From Allomuricauda sp. (GTDB lineage: Bacteria > Bacteroidota > Bacteroidia > Flavobacteriales > Flavobacteriaceae): 64,000 bases of DNA. The translations under genes were made by a program, and so were the position numbers. The stretch lies in the NCBI RefSeq assembly GCF_002699205.1, contig NZ_PABT01000013.1, positions 58,289 through 122,288 of the forward strand. Direction: 5' to 3'. Shown here piece after piece: positions 63,983 through 64,000 of this stretch. The notes beneath the pieces were generated by a model. The model worked only from the letters and a program-made list of their open reading frames with translations. It did no database searches and had not been told where the DNA came from. Positions within the stretch are counted from its first letter, which is position 1. Every line of letters starts with the position of its first letter.

Positions 63983-64000
63983 CTGTTATGTTATAAGGCA

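Overview
The window looks like chromosome of a marine member of the Flavobacteriaceae (Bacteroidota). Evidence: moderate A+T content; almost no Shine-Dalgarno-like sequences but several exact TAnnTTTG elements (the Bacteroidota -7 consensus) ahead of genes; fused E1 alpha/beta oxo-acid dehydrogenase; class II IlvC; leuC-leuD-synthase-leuB order; OmpA-type lipoproteins; and intergenic hairpin repeats. No transposase, integrase, phage, CRISPR, rRNA or tRNA gene was seen. The content is mostly housekeeping and biosynthetic.

Layout. 0-7 kb: a partial gene running off the left edge, divergent from uvrA, a LOG-family gene and a large outer-membrane protein whose N-terminal half resembles an M1 aminopeptidase that has lost its zinc site. 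7-14 kb: fused branched-chain-type E1 dehydrogenase, DoxX, holA, an orphan HsdR-N-like protein, a glycosyltransferase, an OmpA lipoprotein and tsaC. 14-30 kb: lipoprotein, membrane-anchored alpha/beta hydrolase, UvrD/PcrA helicase, DsrE-like protein, M20 amidohydrolase, GltB-like FMN protein, a degenerate OmpA paralogue, patatin, an active-looking M1 aminopeptidase and recG. 30-44 kb: branched-chain amino-acid biosynthesis, with leuC-leuD-synthase-leuB on the plus strand converging on gapN and then ilvD-ilvB-ilvN-ilvC-ilvA on the minus strand. 44-48 kb: a 5-oxoprolinase operon (Nramp-pxpA-pxpB-pxpC). 48-60 kb: M20 peptidase, YifB/ComM, penicillin acylase, DsbD-like protein, tilS, pabB-like and an FMN reductase, six of them in one minus-strand run. 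60-64 kb: an HGSNAT-like membrane acyltransferase, a ten-unit 87-bp tandem array, lpdA, and a G-rich decaying repeat field.

The most interesting signal is upstream of ilvD. A previously unlisted 18-codon ORF (44059 to 44003, minus strand) encodes MKQNNTVIVEVIIVPISG, with 8 of 18 residues Ile or Val. It is followed by a 14-bp GC-containing terminator hairpin with a U-tract. The sequence overlapping its stop codon can pair with the 5' arm of that terminator. This is the anatomy of a ribosome-mediated transcription attenuator controlling ilvDBNCA. Other points worth checking are a citramalate-synthase-like enzyme inside the leu operon, the dead peptidase-barrel fusion, and two hairpin-repeat blocks that both sit between convergent genes.
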